Part shown: in pieces, positions 25,101 through 36,731 of the stretch
How the letters are laid out: each line of letters starts with the position of its first letter
Numbering within the stretch: the first letter of the stretch is position 1
Assembly: GCA_003864495.1 (NCBI GenBank)
Contig: ML133402.1
Coordinates: 1,227,867-1,291,866, forward strand
Direction of reading: 5' to 3'
Origin: Nemopilema nomurai
Taxonomy: Eukaryota > Cnidaria > Scyphozoa > Rhizostomeae > Rhizostomatidae
DNA length: 64,000 nt
Notes under the pieces: generated by a model
Database searches by the model: none
Told to the model about the DNA's origin: nothing
What the model saw: the letters and a program-made list of their open reading frames with translations, nothing else
Translations under genes and position numbers: made by a program

Positions 25101-28100
25101 TTAAAAATCAGTATAAAATTACTGAACCTGGGAAGCATCTCCCAAAAATATACTATCATCAGACAATACCAAAAAGAGCTCTGAAAAAGCAATTGTTGCC
25201 ACAATAATGGATATAAAATGAGCCTATTTCCATATCCAATATTGTTCTGAAAAACGCACAAAAACATTGAGTGAACATTCAGTGGAAAAGTTCTTCCAAT
25301 TTTTAAAAGCTGAATGCAGCACTTTTTCTCAAGAACTGATGGCAAAGGAATTCTTTATCATTGACATTGAACAAAATGCCATAAAACATGTATGGACACA
25401 TCAGTAATACTACTTGAACTGCTGTAAAAAACATGCTTGACTGCAATCTTCCTTTGATTAGCATTTTCAATGCAAATTATAAAGCAAAAATTTGCCTCAA
25501 GGAACTTCAAGAACTCATTCCAAAGATGGTTTTTGGCATTAAAAAGTGATCCAGTTCGAAACAAATTGGATGGTTGTTAACCATTTCACGAAAAGCCTGA
25601 CATTTTCCCATGAATTTGAGATTCTTGCTCAATGCAAATAGTTAAAGGCATAAAGTCTGATGAGAAAAAACCCTGAATCCTTCACAGAAATAAAACATGT
25701 CTTGATTAATTGGGGTTGACATGTCTACAGCAATATTAAAATAATGCCTTGTGATAAAAACGAACCTTTCTAAACTTCTTACTTCAAACACTAAAACAAA
25801 TTTCTTTTTGATTTCTTCTATTAGTATGAGTTTATGGTGAGAAATGAAAAAAATCTTCCAAGGTAAAGATTTTAGTTTTACCTGCGGACTAGCTGACTGT
25901 GATAAGGGATGACTGAAGCCTTCTGGTCTCATTCCGTTACTTCTGAATCCAGCATCTGGACCAAAATACTGGTTATTACTAAAGTCTTGTCGGTTCTGAA
26001 ACTGTTGGTACTGTGGTGGGAATTCTGGTGTCTGATTAGCCATATGCGGACCCATTGGATTTTGTTGAGATATTCCTCCCTCCATCATCCCCATCGTCAT
26101 TTGATTACCAAATGGGTCCTATTCAGAGGCAGAGATCAGATTTTCAAAATCGCCATAAAGCAATGTAGCTAGGAGGAGCCATTGAATAAAAAATGTTACA
26201 CAATAGTTGCTTCATTCATTTGCTCACTAATGATTGCTGCAAAGGATATCAATTTGAATGCTTGTTACTGAATATGTGCAGAAAAAAGATCCATTGATAC
26301 TAGTTTCCAATAGGCATGTGGTTTTTAAAACACTGGCCACTTTGTATGCATGTCTTCATTGCATCTTGAGATTAAGCACCAAGTTAACAATATTAAAAAC
26401 AAACCATGATAATTCTAATTGTTTCTCCTGTTATTAAAAAATTAAATTTCTGGATCATTAGCAGCAGTTAATAAAAGGTTTCTCTATCTTGCTCCATCAA
26501 AAAAATCAATGATTATGTTTTGAAAGTCATACATTGACACTTTCCAAATACAATTATCAAAATATTCTCCTGATTTCACACAAATTCCTTTTGCTAGTGC
26601 AAACTTATCAAAAAACTTACTCAACATAAAAGATAGAACTAAATAACTGTTTCAGATTATGTTGTCTCTAAACAAATTATACAACATGAAGTATGAAAAA
26701 TACATAGATAGAGAGAATGATGCAAGTGAACTTTAAAGACTTTCTTCCATTAAAACTTCACACTTCAAGATAAGCTTCAATCATTATTGGACAGGCATTA
26801 GAATTCTTGTGAGTTGGTTGAAAAGTTAAGCTTGAAAATGGGATTATACAACAGAAAAGAATTATGTCAGTGGTACAGAACAGCGCGCATTATGAAAATG
26901 AAAAAGGATATTATAATGCTAAAATGAATTATAAATGCAAAAAACTGATACGGGGAAAATAGAAAAACAGATTCAGAAAATGAAAATATGCCAGATTTGG
27001 ATTTAAAAAATTCTTTTTCAATCAACAATTCTATCTTCATTAATAATTCATTATTCTCTGACATTGATATGGAATGGTGCACAGTTTGTATCTCAAATGA
27101 AAAGATTTGTGAAAAAACAAGATTCCAACTGAGAAATTTTTCAAATCATAACTCTTGAGACTTAAGTGCATTGTTATATGTTTTATGCTTTCCTAGTTTA
27201 GCCCATAAACAACACAACTGCAAACTGGAAATCCTTTCTAGAAAGGACAGACATATCAATGTAATACTAATTCTCAGCCACAGACAAAAAGACTTTCAAC
27301 ATTATTGCCAGAACTTGAAAGTCTTTCTATTAATGGGAGGTTTGCAAATTAGTGGAAGTCTTTCCATTGAACAGCTCAACCAACTTCTTTCAGTTTAATG
27401 CTACATAAATACCATCAATCACTTAATTTGCTTTGACAGTTTTAAGGTTAAACATTATATGAATGAAACCACTTTACCAGCAAAAAAAACTGAATAGCCT
27501 CTTTAACACTCTCAAGCTAACTCCAGATTGCATAGGCTACCTTTATCCAATTGTTTAAAAAAACTAGTTGAGCATAGTACTGGACTCTACCAGTTTTTGT
27601 GAGTTGCATTTAAATATTATATACTTGATGGAGGCTTGACAAGTGGTATTTTTGGTTTTAGTTACATAAGATCCACTACAAGTTTTTGATTTAAGCTGAC
27701 TGAAATAATAAACACAATTCAGTTCTTTTGAAATGTGACAGCAACAACCAAATGACCAATAGCTATTGAATGAATATCTTATTAAATATTCATCTTAAAG
27801 GATAAAATGAATTGTTTCAAAGTACCATAACAATACGAATAAAGATTAATACCAATAGAACATTTTCTGCACTTTGGATTTTAAAGTTAACAAAGACTCA
27901 ATAAGCTATTCATTTACTAGTCTGTCTCAAGTAAATAAATTACACAAAAGAATGCATTGTTGATTTCTCAATCTGTGGCTAGACCTACTTCCCTGTTAGG
28001 AGACAAAGAAAAACACTTTGGGCATATTTAATCTATTTGCACCTGTTGTTCAGGAAAAACAATGTATTCATTGATAAATAAATCAACAAAGAATTTATAA

Positions 28101-30150
28101 TTCCAAGAAACATGAGACCAGAGGTCAAATGTCGCAAGAGATTAAAAGAAGCCCACAGCAGGCAAAGCACCTTCAGCTGGTTGGAAAACTCAATGAACAA
28201 AGTAAGTAACAAAACACAAATACGTTTTTTAAAAGATATTTTTAAAAAATTGATCTAAACAGCTCAAAACTGACTAAAGCAGCACTCAAAGATGCTGTCT
28301 GTTTGGTTATTAGATGTAGCTTAACTACACATGAGATTAATATAAAGAAGAATAATTAGGGAAAATTGACATAAAAATATAATAAATGCAAATCAAAATG
28401 AGAAATGATGAAAATTAATGCCATAAAGGCTTCAAAAGACTTGATATTATATTTATCTTAATCATGGTAGATGAAAGTCACTACTGTAATAAAGGGTTTG
28501 AAAAAACAAAGCAAAAAATAGTGTTGAATGACTGTAAAGATCATTTTGCAGCACCTTTTATCTATAATTTTAGCATTTGTTGTTTTCAACAGGGTTTCCA
28601 AGAAAGAAAGGAAATTTTGAAGAGATACTGTCAATAACGTGGTTTGGAGGAGCTCATATTGTTGTCTACCATTTCCCATGGTCTTGAGGAACCACAGAAG
28701 CTTCATTTCCTTAAACTCCACAAATTCAAAAAACTCTAAAACCCTGTTTTTAAAATGAGGTAGGTACGGCAGAATGTCATTTTTAGTATCAATGTCTCAT
28801 GAGTTTGCATTTTGAAGCAAATTTGATTGTTTTTATGTTTGTCGGTAGACTAAGACGGAACATCTGCAATAGTAAACTAGTGAAAACCATTTCACAACTA
28901 ACGAAAGAGCAGTTAAAAGCAACCTACCTTTTCTTTCATACTACACTTAAATAGTTATCAACGAATAAAGGGGAGGTCATGAAAAGAACGTTTACGAAAT
29001 GACACGAAACAATGCAAAATACGCAAGTTGGGCCTAATTCGCCGCGAAAACTTCATTCTTGAGTTGAAAGTAAACCGAACATGAAGAAGTGTGTTATATG
29101 CCCCCCAAATTATTGATTACACTTTGTTGATAAATGGTTGCTAAAAAATCCATTTTACATCATGAAATATACCCTAAAGTTGTAGAAGACCGCGCGATCG
29201 TGCTACAAGAAGTTTTTGAAATGGCAGGCTGCGCGGGGGCAACACTAACTTGAAGCGTGCTCGATGAAAAGTTTTGGCCTAACAAATTCTGGCCTAAGCA
29301 GTGTGTTACTTCGTTTCAAACTGCAGATCACACAGTTCGACAGTGAAACGATTGCATTTCGAATAAGCGTCTTTGGTGCAATTTATATCATATTTCGTAG
29401 CAAAATACAACAGAATCTCCTTGAAAAGAATCCTGATGACGACGTAAAGTTTGAATGATCTGACGAAAAGCGTTTGGCTTGTTGGAAGAAACCCAAACGA
29501 AATGATGCAGATAAAAATTTCTGAACAGCAATCTCCAGAGTTAAAAAAATTCTGCTCTAGTAATAGATGTACAAGACACTGGAAACCATCCCAATTTTGG
29601 TTAGAAACCCGACAATGTGGTCGCCTTTGGATGGTTCGCGCGGCCTACTGGCTATAGTAAAGACACATGAACTTACCCTAGAAATACTGTTTGTAAAACT
29701 CTGTCTTCCTTGCGAGAAATTTTGAGCTGAACTTGCGAACATATCGCTGTCAGAAGGCATTCTTCCCTTCATACTTGATGGTGCAAATGAATTGTAATTG
29801 CTACTCGAGAAGTTGTCATGATTCCCAACGAAATTCCCTTGCTGGTTTGGATAGCCTTGAGATCCGAGTTGGTTCTTGTAATTGAAGTTCGCATCGTTGC
29901 GTCTTAGATTTTGCTGCTGTTGATAAAACTGGCTTGGGTGTTGAGGAAAGTTCTGCGATTCAAACGGCTCAGGCATGAAACGTGACATCCCGTTCTCCAT
30001 TCCTCGATAGGCGAATGGAGGTGTTTGACTAGGAAGATTGGTGTTCGGGGATGACATGCCCGGACTTTGCGAGTAACTTGGAAGAAAGCCGTTTGAGTTT
30101 CCATGCCCTTGATCATAGAACTGCATTTGGAAAGGACTGTTTGGTTCCAT
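13934..30150 (-). CDS. ARID1: ARID1 (BAF250 / Osa), DNA-binding subunit of the BAF SWI/SNF remodeller
   Basis: ARID1 is the signature subunit of canonical BAF remodelling complexes in the nucleus. Coding exons: 29677-30150, 25882-26118, 22679-22763, 21408-21965, 20820-20981, 20031-20206, 19827-19874, 18723-18804, 18320-18414, 16698-17706 and 13934-16191. All phases close, giving 1,727 residues against 2,285 in human ARID1A, mainly through a shorter low-complexity N-terminus. Residues 1-565 are rich in Pro, Ser, Gln, Asn and Gly, as in the family. The ARID domain is at about 581-685 (KLYDLSEDEE, KQPLDLYRLF, KNQYTKYLLQFE). A second Pro/Met/Gln-rich stretch precedes FPPDSVENTKPVL, which matches FPPGSVEATQPVL of human ARID1A. 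The C-terminal BAF250_C domain begins AWRIMMSLKSGLLAE and includes RSLSFVSGND, HPGLLLLMGKL and SITDNNVDLILATPP. The start ATG has an in-frame TGA seven codons upstream in the genomic sequence. ARID1 versus ARID1A/B cannot be split because the duplication is vertebrate-specific. Confidence 0.95.
16698..17706 (-). CDS. ARID1: ARID1 exon: end of ARID domain and Pro/Met/Gln-rich linker
   Basis: The exon enters in phase 0 at a tatag acceptor with VMKKKQFREVLKSMSL, the last helices of the ARID domain (NKNKKWRELATNL in human ARID1A), and KNQYTKYLLQFENKM. A low-complexity linker rich in Met, Gln, Pro and Asn follows. It ends with FPPDSVENTKPVLSKRHKLT, a conserved motif just before BAF250_C. The donor at 16697 splits a Gly codon, and the frame continues correctly into 16191. 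Confidence 0.93.
18320..18414 (-). CDS. ARID1: ARID1 exon: central ARID helices
   Basis: This 95-bp exon encodes TPVTKVPIVCKQPLDLYRLF and the following ARGGLQE. KQPLDLYRLF aligns with RKPLDLYRLY of human ARID1A, the core of the AT-rich interaction domain. The acceptor is ccctcag and the donor is gag|gtgag. It enters in phase 1 and leaves in phase 0, matching both neighbours. Confidence 0.95.
18723..18804 (-). CDS. ARID1: ARID1 exon: first ARID helix
   Basis: This 82-bp exon encodes LSKLYDLSEDEERRNF and DKYLAFMSVN, matching ITKLYEMGGEPERKMW and DRYLAF at the start of the human ARID1A ARID domain. The acceptor is cttag and the donor is aatg|gtaagt. It is phase 0 in and phase 1 out. Confidence 0.95.
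19561..19719 (+). repeat. 22-bp direct repeat in an ARID1 intron
   Basis: TACAATATCATTGAAGCGTT followed by AT is identical at 19561-19582 and 19698-19719, a spacing of 137 bp, in the intron 3' of the 48-bp ARID1 exon. It could be a local duplication or paired binding sites. Confidence 0.8.
19827..19874 (-). CDS. ARID1: ARID1 48-bp exon with two possible acceptors
   Basis: The segment TTKRLLQSRSPARFDQ is bounded by the acceptor ttctttag (end 19875) and the donor cag|gtaatc. It is in phase 0 at both ends, so it fits between the exons at 20031 and 18804 but is not needed for frame. A second in-frame acceptor (ttgcag, end 19854) would shorten it to 27 bp, SRSPARFDQ. It lies immediately before the ARID domain in a region poorly conserved in the family, so support comes from splice signals and phase only. 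Confidence 0.6.
20031..20206 (-). CDS. ARID1: ARID1 exon: Pro/Ser-rich segment before the ARID domain
   Basis: This exon encodes KPQEEPDKNLLAAP and a Ser/Pro-rich stretch ending SPSWPNTPTSP at a cca|gtgagt donor. It enters in phase 1 from exon 20820 and leaves in phase 0. Low-complexity Pro/Ser sequence at this position is normal for ARID1. Confidence 0.85.
20820..20981 (-). CDS. ARID1: ARID1 exon: acidic linker
   Basis: A 162-bp exon with an acidic, charged sequence (SVEGELDEDSVNDAEE and onward) between a ctgcag acceptor and a gacg|gtgagc donor. Entry in phase 1 and exit in phase 1 match both neighbours. It has no family-specific motif; it is assigned by phase and position. Confidence 0.8.
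21408..21965 (-). CDS. ARID1: ARID1 exon: Ala-rich helix and Pro/Ser/Gly-rich segment
   Basis: A 558-bp exon. It contains SEAQRQAAIIAAAAAVRAAE, an Ala-rich helix, followed by a Pro/Gly/Ser/Asn-rich stretch with repeated SP motifs. The donor gaaaa|gtaag splits an Asn codon completed by exon 20981. The entry phase (1) matches exon 22679. Confidence 0.88.
22679..22763 (-). CDS. ARID1: ARID1 85-bp exon
   Basis: Encodes TPTQGPVDQRATSMYSPVG and PGFPVNQPK between a tttcag acceptor and an aaag|gtgcg donor. It enters in phase 0 and leaves in phase 1 (split Gly), so it joins 25882 to 21965 without a frame break. Confidence 0.85.
23000..25860. other. Long ARID1 intron (22764-25881), no gene seen
   Basis: AT-rich intronic DNA with several short chance frames on both strands. 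None has a recognisable domain, a plausible splice context or a start in good context. No mobile element with clear ends was seen. Confidence 0.6.
25882..26118 (-). CDS. ARID1: ARID1 exon 2: Met/Gln/Asn-rich
   Basis: A 79-codon phase-0 exon. It opens DPFGNQMTMGMMEGG and ends SQSASPQ at a cag|gtaaaa donor. It is low-complexity Met/Gln/Pro/Asn sequence typical of the ARID1 N-terminal half. Confidence 0.85.
26119..29676. other. First ARID1 coding intron, no gene seen
   Basis: A 3.6-kb AT-rich intron. Phases of the flanking exons are both 0, so no coding exon is required between them. The short frames here have compositions expected of AT-rich non-coding DNA. First introns often carry regulatory sites, but none was identified. 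Confidence 0.6.
29677..30150 (-). CDS. ARID1: ARID1 first coding exon
   Basis: Encodes 158 residues from MEPNSPFQMQFYDQGHG to FTNSISR, ending at agg|gtaagt in phase 0. A TGA in the same frame seven codons upstream of the ATG makes it the natural start unless an acceptor intervenes. The sequence is rich in Asn, Gln, Ser and Pro with SQSPGMSSP-type motifs. Confidence 0.88.
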
Positions 30151-31012
30151 TCCTCGATTTAAGCATCATTCGGTCATAGTTTGCAGCGCTGGCGTGCAAT
30201 TCTTGTCCATATTCCAACAGCTAAATACAGATCGCCATAACAAAGCGAGCTCTTCGTGTCCTAACCACACTACGAATTCCGCTCAACAATCAATTCTTTA
30301 CAGGTGAAATTTACCACAGATGCAGTTAAGGATACTGTTTAATAGTTTTAAAAGGACTTGAGACTTTAAAAAGCCACATTTGGTACTGACGAAGGACTGC
30401 TACCCGTGTTTATTATCAATTTTCCGAAGGTTGCCTTCAAATCCAAGATGGAGCTCTCCGTTGTAATGCAAAACTAAATTGACTCGAACCAGGCCCTTCG
30501 GCTGCTATGCCTATTAATGATTCACTTCAAAGACACGGGTGACACGAACCGGAACCTTTGTTTTGATGTTGAAGCCCTTTCATGGACGATAGCTTTAAAA
30601 GCACTTATCATTGTACATCTTATTCACCAAGTATCGTCAACATCTTACATGGCTGCAGCACATTTTTTCCGTATTTTTTTGGTCACAAATTTTACATTTA
30701 GGCCAATGACAATTCTTCCGTGTCACGGCAAGGATCCCCCGGATTTCAAACACTTGTCTTTAGGCCGTAAAACACGCCAACTGCACTTCCGCTCTCTACG
30801 TTTCACAACACGAAGAGATGGCGATAAATAGCTCAATAAAACGAAGTACAAACGGCAATATTTCACTGCGACCTATTAGGGTCACCAGCGCTTGACTCGT
30901 ATCTGAACTTTTTCTGTTGTTCAATTATCGTAAGAACAGTTTCGCCGATTATAATCCCTCATAAACCACAAAATAAAGGCATTGAATTCATAAAGCTTGA
31001 AGAGCTTGCAAT

Positions 31013-31228
31013 CATTTGCATATGCGTAAAGGATAGAAAGACTCGAGTCATTGTCTTTGGATTCGCTCTGGATGGAGTTTGCAAACGTAGATAGGAGGCA
31101 AAGTCCACCTAATTATTCATACTACGTTGAGATTCAAGTAAACGATAAACCGTTTTGCTGCGGATGTTCCCCCAACCCATGCCAAGCTGCGGCAAAAGGG
31201 AGTATTTACGGCCCTCATTTGCATATGC
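31013..31228 (+). promoter_or_regulatory. Paired POU-octamer motifs upstream of ARID1
   Basis: The 13-mer CATTTGCATATGC occurs identically at 31013-31025 and 31216-31228. Each contains the octamer ATTTGCAT, the classic POU-domain site. They lie about 0.9-1.1 kb upstream of the ARID1 start codon. Binding is not shown; this is a motif match plus exact duplication. Confidence 0.35.
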
Positions 31229-31293
31229 ACAACAGTTTACATGTGCTCCGAAGCCAACACACAATTGAGTGTTCAGCTGACTCTTCAGCAGTT

Positions 31294-31319
31294 CTGATTG
31301 GTTGAAGTCGACCAATCAG
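31294..31319. promoter_or_regulatory. Inverted CCAAT pair
   Basis: CTGATTGGT at 31294-31302 and its exact reverse complement ACCAATCAG at 31311-31319 form a palindrome with an 8-bp spacer. Both arms match the NF-Y (CCAAT) consensus with favourable flanks. It lies about 1.15 kb upstream of the ARID1 start codon. Confidence 0.35.
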
Positions 31320-34300
31320 CAATAAGTTTTGATAAGGGATTTCCGATATCTTCGCGGGTCACAGCTGCGATGCTGCGTGTTGTCATCAAACTAAGGACTA
31401 GACTAGAGGATGACATTGTGGACGCCTGTGGGCTGACAAGAAACACAGATAGTACACAACAACAGATCTTGGGAATTCTGAATGTGTTCAAATTTTTCTT
31501 AGGAATTTTTTTAGTAGAAAAGCCTTGGGATTAAATCTTGGGGTATTTTCAAATCAGTTGAAAATTATATTTGGCGTCATTGGCAAAAACACGTGCTTCA
31601 ATAGCAATAGAAATGGCTTATACGATCTGCATTTTTAAGATACAATAGATTGTAAATGATAAATTCATTGAATTAGTGTAATATTCCTACCTGATGCAAT
31701 ATAGAAATATAGGAGTTCTCCAAAAAATTGCATAACTACAAAGCTAATTATATTGGCCATGATATCGGGATGAAATTTAGTTTATCTAGTCGCTAAGAAA
31801 AACGAGATGTTGAAAATTGTTAAACATTTATATGCTTAAAAGAAATTTTGGATTTTTCAAGAAGAAGCATTTCATTTTGGGATTTTTGGAACCTCATATT
31901 GGGATATTTTTGAACCTCTATCTGTCAACACTAAGCAACAGGTAAATTTATATCATCCTTATCAAAGTTTATCTGAGCTTAAGAGGCCTTCCCCGGTTTG
32001 GAGGTTATCACAGAGACGTTTGGGCAAAACTCTTTTCAGGTCAAACTAAAAAGCTCCCCGGATTTTAGTTCTTGATGCTTGGGGGTTCGTTAAAAATTCA
32101 AAAAGAATAATAAGGTTCAGAATGGAGTTGGTCCAATGTTAACGCTGTCAAAATACCAAGACAAAGTCTGTTAATACACTCTGTATTCTGTTTTCTATCC
32201 CCTGAGTACAGCCGTGAGGGGCCAATAGGTCCCTCATCCGAGTTGGGACCATCTAGAAAAAAATTTCGAAGCCACAGCCTTCAATATCCGCAGAATATGG
32301 CCGGGGCTGCTCTTTCTATAAAAAATTGAAAAGCTTTACACACAGATATGTGCTCAAAATAGGGAGAAGTCAATAACAATAACAAAGAATTGACCTGTTC
32401 AAATGATTCAAGCCCACTCTATGAACTGGCCAGGCTCTGCCATATTATAAAACGCTAAAATTTGCAATTCAGGATTTAAGGAAGATCGCGCATCTAATAA
32501 ACCCCTCTGAATGTTCCGAATTGCCATTTTCCCACGTCTTTTTAAGATTGATTTTGCAAAGACTAAACTCGCTCGTTTCCTAAGACTAAACATTTCTGCA
32601 TGACATTCGATGCAGGCAGACGTCGGTTTCCAAGTTACGCTGCACGTTCATCATAAACTTGTAATGTTTAACTTTTTAATCCAGTAAATTGTTTTTTATC
32701 AAAACATTATAATAGTCTACAAGATTACTCTCGATATCGATTTTTCAAAGCCGTACCTATGCTCGTTTCAATCTAAATAGAAGGGTAGTGTAAAAACCAG
32801 TTTTTTAGCACTGGTACTGACTTTAGTCCCATGCTAAAATTCAAGTTTTCATAAAGCACTAGTTTGTTGGAAAGGAAAACGGAACAGGCAAACATCAACT
32901 CGCAAAAGTCCTTTCAATCAAGCTGCTTTGGAGGTTGACGTGCCCTCAGGCTCACTTAGTTTCAAGGGCGCCGGGGCAGTGGGGTCAATGGGGGCAGTGG
33001 GGGAAGTTGTCCACCCCGCCCTCGAAGAAAGAGCTAAGCTCTTCTGTTCTACCTTCTACTTTTGCCCTTTTTTCATTTTACAGCAAAACGTTTATCTCCA
33101 TAGCGAAAGAAATAAAGTGGTTTATATTTCTTTTAGTGCTATAAAAAAGTATCAATTATTTTCACTATTACTTCTAAGTTTGAAGGGCCCAACTAAAACT
33201 CCATAATCAAGTTGCCGTTCATAGTCGATACTTATCATTTTTGTCAATTTCATGCTTCAGATCTGCACTGCAGCCAATTTTCTTATGGAAACACTCTTTC
33301 TGCTATTGCAAAATTGCAAACGCTGCAAATGTGTTTAGAAAGTCCAGTGGAAGGCGAAGGAATACTTGGAAAAGAAATGACTACGGGGAATATTTTTATC
33401 TTCGAAGCTCTCGTGCTGCCTTTTCGAAATATCCCGTGTGAGAATGGAGGGTCGTGTTATGATTCAGCAGATATTCGCCACACCACCAGAATCCTTAGCT
33501 ACGCCACTGGTCTTCGAAATAGTTTTGATGCTTTCTTTCGTACATTGGCAACATTCAATAATTGCTCTTTGCCTATGTGTACACTATGAATCTGAAACTA
33601 AAATTGTGGGATTAAATGACGAACATTCATCGGTGATCTGTCTTGTGAAATCTGAGCTGTCACGTTGTGAAGAAACTTGAACTTGATTGGCCACCCACCA
33701 CAGCCTCGTCCTAGGATTCATCCGATCTAAGGAGGTTGCTAGGAGGGTTTCTCACGATTATTAGAAGCGGTCCAGTGACTGCTACAGACAATTCTCACAG
33801 GTTCATTAAAAACCACTGCAAGGGATTGGCTTTGTCTTGATAAGGTAGAACAAAAATCTTGCATAGGTAATTAAAGGACCTTTCTGAGTAGCTGAGTTTC
33901 TCAGTCACCGAGTGTCCCGTTATGCTCAATGCTCTGTTTAAAAAGTAGATATCTTCGTTTTGAAAAAATAGTGTTTTGCACCAATTTTTAAGTTGATTTT
34001 GAACACATATCTAAATACCAATAACATAAAGAAGTACAATCACAAGTACATCGATAGCACTTTGTTGTTGATGTTGCTGCTATTGCTTGACAATGGACTT
34101 CGCCATTTTTTCGCTTGTTAATAAAACCTTTTTTTCTCCAAACTGATTTCTTGTGTTTCTAACTCAGTATATATTTAGCCATAATTTTTGCTGCACAATT
34201 TCCAACTTTGCTGGGGGACTAAATACTAGTGCATCAATTTTGGATAAGCATAGGTTTCTCTTTTTTCATTTCAGAGCTGCCTACCTTTAACAATTTCAAC

Positions 34301-36527
34301 GCCAACATTTTCAACCGGCCCTTTGAAAGTCCTTTAAAACTTTGCTGCGATGTTATAACACGTTCTGCAGATCTTCGATTTGTCAAAGTAAGTGGATAGC
34401 TGAATTGCGAATGACACATTTTTGTGTTGTCACTGAAAACATTGACCTTGTGTCTTGTCAGAATAGTTCCATTTGTGATTAACATTTCCATGTAAGATGT
34501 GTGAAACATCTGATTTGCGTGTAAGCGGAACGTCTTGCATTTCCAAATATTTTCAGCTTGTTAAGCAGAAAATCTTTTCGCAGTGCGTGACATGAAATTC
34601 AGTGAATTAATATTTCATAATGTGGTAATGAAACTTTTTTTAAGGCTGGATTTAAGAGAGATTTGCTGCGCCATATCGAATTTTAACTCGAATCAACAGG
34701 TCAGAAATTCATCTACAAAAACTTAGCATGTTCGGCTAATAATAATTGCGGCTTCAAGTAAGTAGAAACAGAAACATTTCTACAGAATTGAATTTAAAAG
34801 CAGCTTAGCAAAAACGTAGCTGGGAAATCAATTATGCAGTGAACATGAGACGAGGCCAATGCAAAATGGCGATAGTAACAACTTATTGTTGTCCAATACT
34901 CGACTCACTGATGAATAATTTATGAACAGGCGATTTAGGAGTTCTGTTACCTGCTTATTGCCATACAAACTGCATTCCTTGTACAGAATCGATAATGAGT
35001 TGTATATGTAAACATTCCCTTAAAGAGCAAGCAAGGGTCAAAACTAAGTACAACCGTGCGTGTGCTCTGAGCCCTTACGAAGGCGAAAAGCCTCCAGGCA
35101 ACCAGCCTACTCTCCCATTGTTACCACCACTATCAGGGCTCCTTGACAATACTGTTTGCAAATGCCCCTCGTGGTGGCTGGTTCTTGCTTGCATTTGTTA
35201 TTCAAATCTCGCAGGTCTATAGTGATTTTTTATTTTAAAACTGTATGATATGCTGGGCTTTGGCGACGACCGAAACATCTTTTATTTGTTATGAGCCCTT
35301 ACGAATGGCGATACTGACGAAGAAGATACATGAGCACAGCCTCTTGTCTGAGCAAAGCCTCGATTTCGATTTTTGCACAATGAGATGAGTCAAGGTTATC
35401 ATATTATCGGGTTTAAAAAAGATGCCTACATATAACGCTTTCAAGCATTTGAAGCACTTTTAAAAAATTTCAGCGATAAAGAGTTCTTGAGGCAAAAAGG
35501 GAAATTTGGATAATAAATTGATGAATACTCTAAATACACCTAATTTAACTACGTATAATCTCTCACGCCTAGAAAAGTCACAAACTTGTGTCACAAAGCT
35601 ACACAAACTACTATACTTTGTTAGTTCTATGTCCCTAAGTTTGTATAGATATCTTATGAAAAGTTGATTGACGCAATCGAACTACAGAAACTATAATCTT
35701 ACGGTAATATTGCTAGAAAGGAGCTTGTACTATGATAGAGGGTTAGGAAGAAAAGAAGTGGGGACCAATTTGAAAGGGGGCACATAATCACTTCCACTAT
35801 TGAATTTGGGAGGGACTCCTTGGGTGTGAAGGGGGACTGTTAGGTATGGAAGGAACACATTTGCATGATTTGCTAATAGTTTGGGGCTAGAGGGGGTTCC
35901 TGGTTTCTCTGGCTCCCTGTTCTCATAATACTGACAATAATGAATATGGACTGGGCATAAGTGTTTTGTCGCCCGTTTGCAAACTATTCATAATGGCATG
36001 ACTAAATAGTTTAATTATCTTTGCTTGATTCCCCAGCACCAGGAAGCGAAAAAAGACAGGAGCAGTTTAAATTCACCATGTTTGCTATCAAACAAAGGTC
36101 TTGGTATAACTGGCACAAATGGATAATGTTTCTGTATCACAAAACTTGTCGCTTCCTGTCTGAAATGCACTTCTTGGGACCAGCAAACGCATCCTATTCT
36201 TACTCGTAACTGCATTGATTCCCTATTGCTTTTCAGTGTCACGTGAATTTCACGTGATTTAAACCCTCTTGACGTTTGCTTAATCGCATGCATCATCAAC
36301 AGCATAAAATGACTTTCAACTATCTGAAGAAGGAGAGTAACAAAATTGCAAACTCAGGAACTGGTTAACAAAATCACTGCTCCATTGCACCAGTATTTGC
36401 CTTAATTTTCATATTTCATCAAAGCACGCCCCACGCCGATTGCTTTTACTGCTCCCATGAAGGGCGTGGCAGCTCCAATGGCATCTCTTGCTCCTGCGCA
36501 GTGGGCTTTTCCATCTACAGGCAACGT

Positions 36528-36731
36528 TCAATGGTCTTTCTTGATAACTAAAAATTGCGTTGCGATTTGTCCAGGATATGTCTTCCATGTTTTCTTAATT
36601 TGACCTGTACTTCGTAAACCGACGAATATGTCATACGGCTCATCAAAGAAGTATTTGTAGGATGAATATGAGTTATAAGAGTTTTCCTCCTGGATTTCTT
36701 TGAACAAGCTTTCCCGCAGATCTGGAAACCT
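36528..36731 (-). CDS. FGF: FGF last exon
   Basis: Sixty-eight codons including the stop, starting in phase 0 after the acceptor tttttccag. It opens RFPDLRESLFKEIQEEN and continues through YDIFVGLRSTGQIKK, corresponding to the C-terminal third of the FGF beta-trefoil with the basic heparin-binding GxxKK turn. It is short after the core (FLVIKKDH), as in compact FGFs. Confidence 0.88.
   Translation of the reverse strand, partial: RFPDLRESLFKEIQEENSYNSYSSYKYFFDEPYDIFVGLRSTGQIKKTWKTYPGQIATQFLVIKKDH

Larger units (their letters stand above)
30200..36500. other. Intergenic region between ARID1 and FGF
   Basis: No coding exon is supported. The ARID1 5' UTR and promoter should lie just above 30150. 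The segment 31010-31320 contains a repeated POU-octamer motif and an inverted CCAAT pair (listed separately). The frame at 33212-33589 includes a CENGGSCYDS stretch resembling the start of an EGF repeat, but the remaining cysteines are absent. The rest is AT-rich sequence without clear repeats. Confidence 0.55.

Noticed and set aside
25642..26100. Reading the 152-codon frame as one exon
   Set aside because: Only 25882-26118 is ARID1-like; after the cag|gtaaaa donor the sequence becomes intronic in composition.
33212..33589. 125-codon plus-strand frame with CENGGSCYDS resembling an EGF repeat
   Set aside because: Only the first half of the EGF cysteine pattern is present and no flanking splice sites fit; may be a relic, but chance is as likely.
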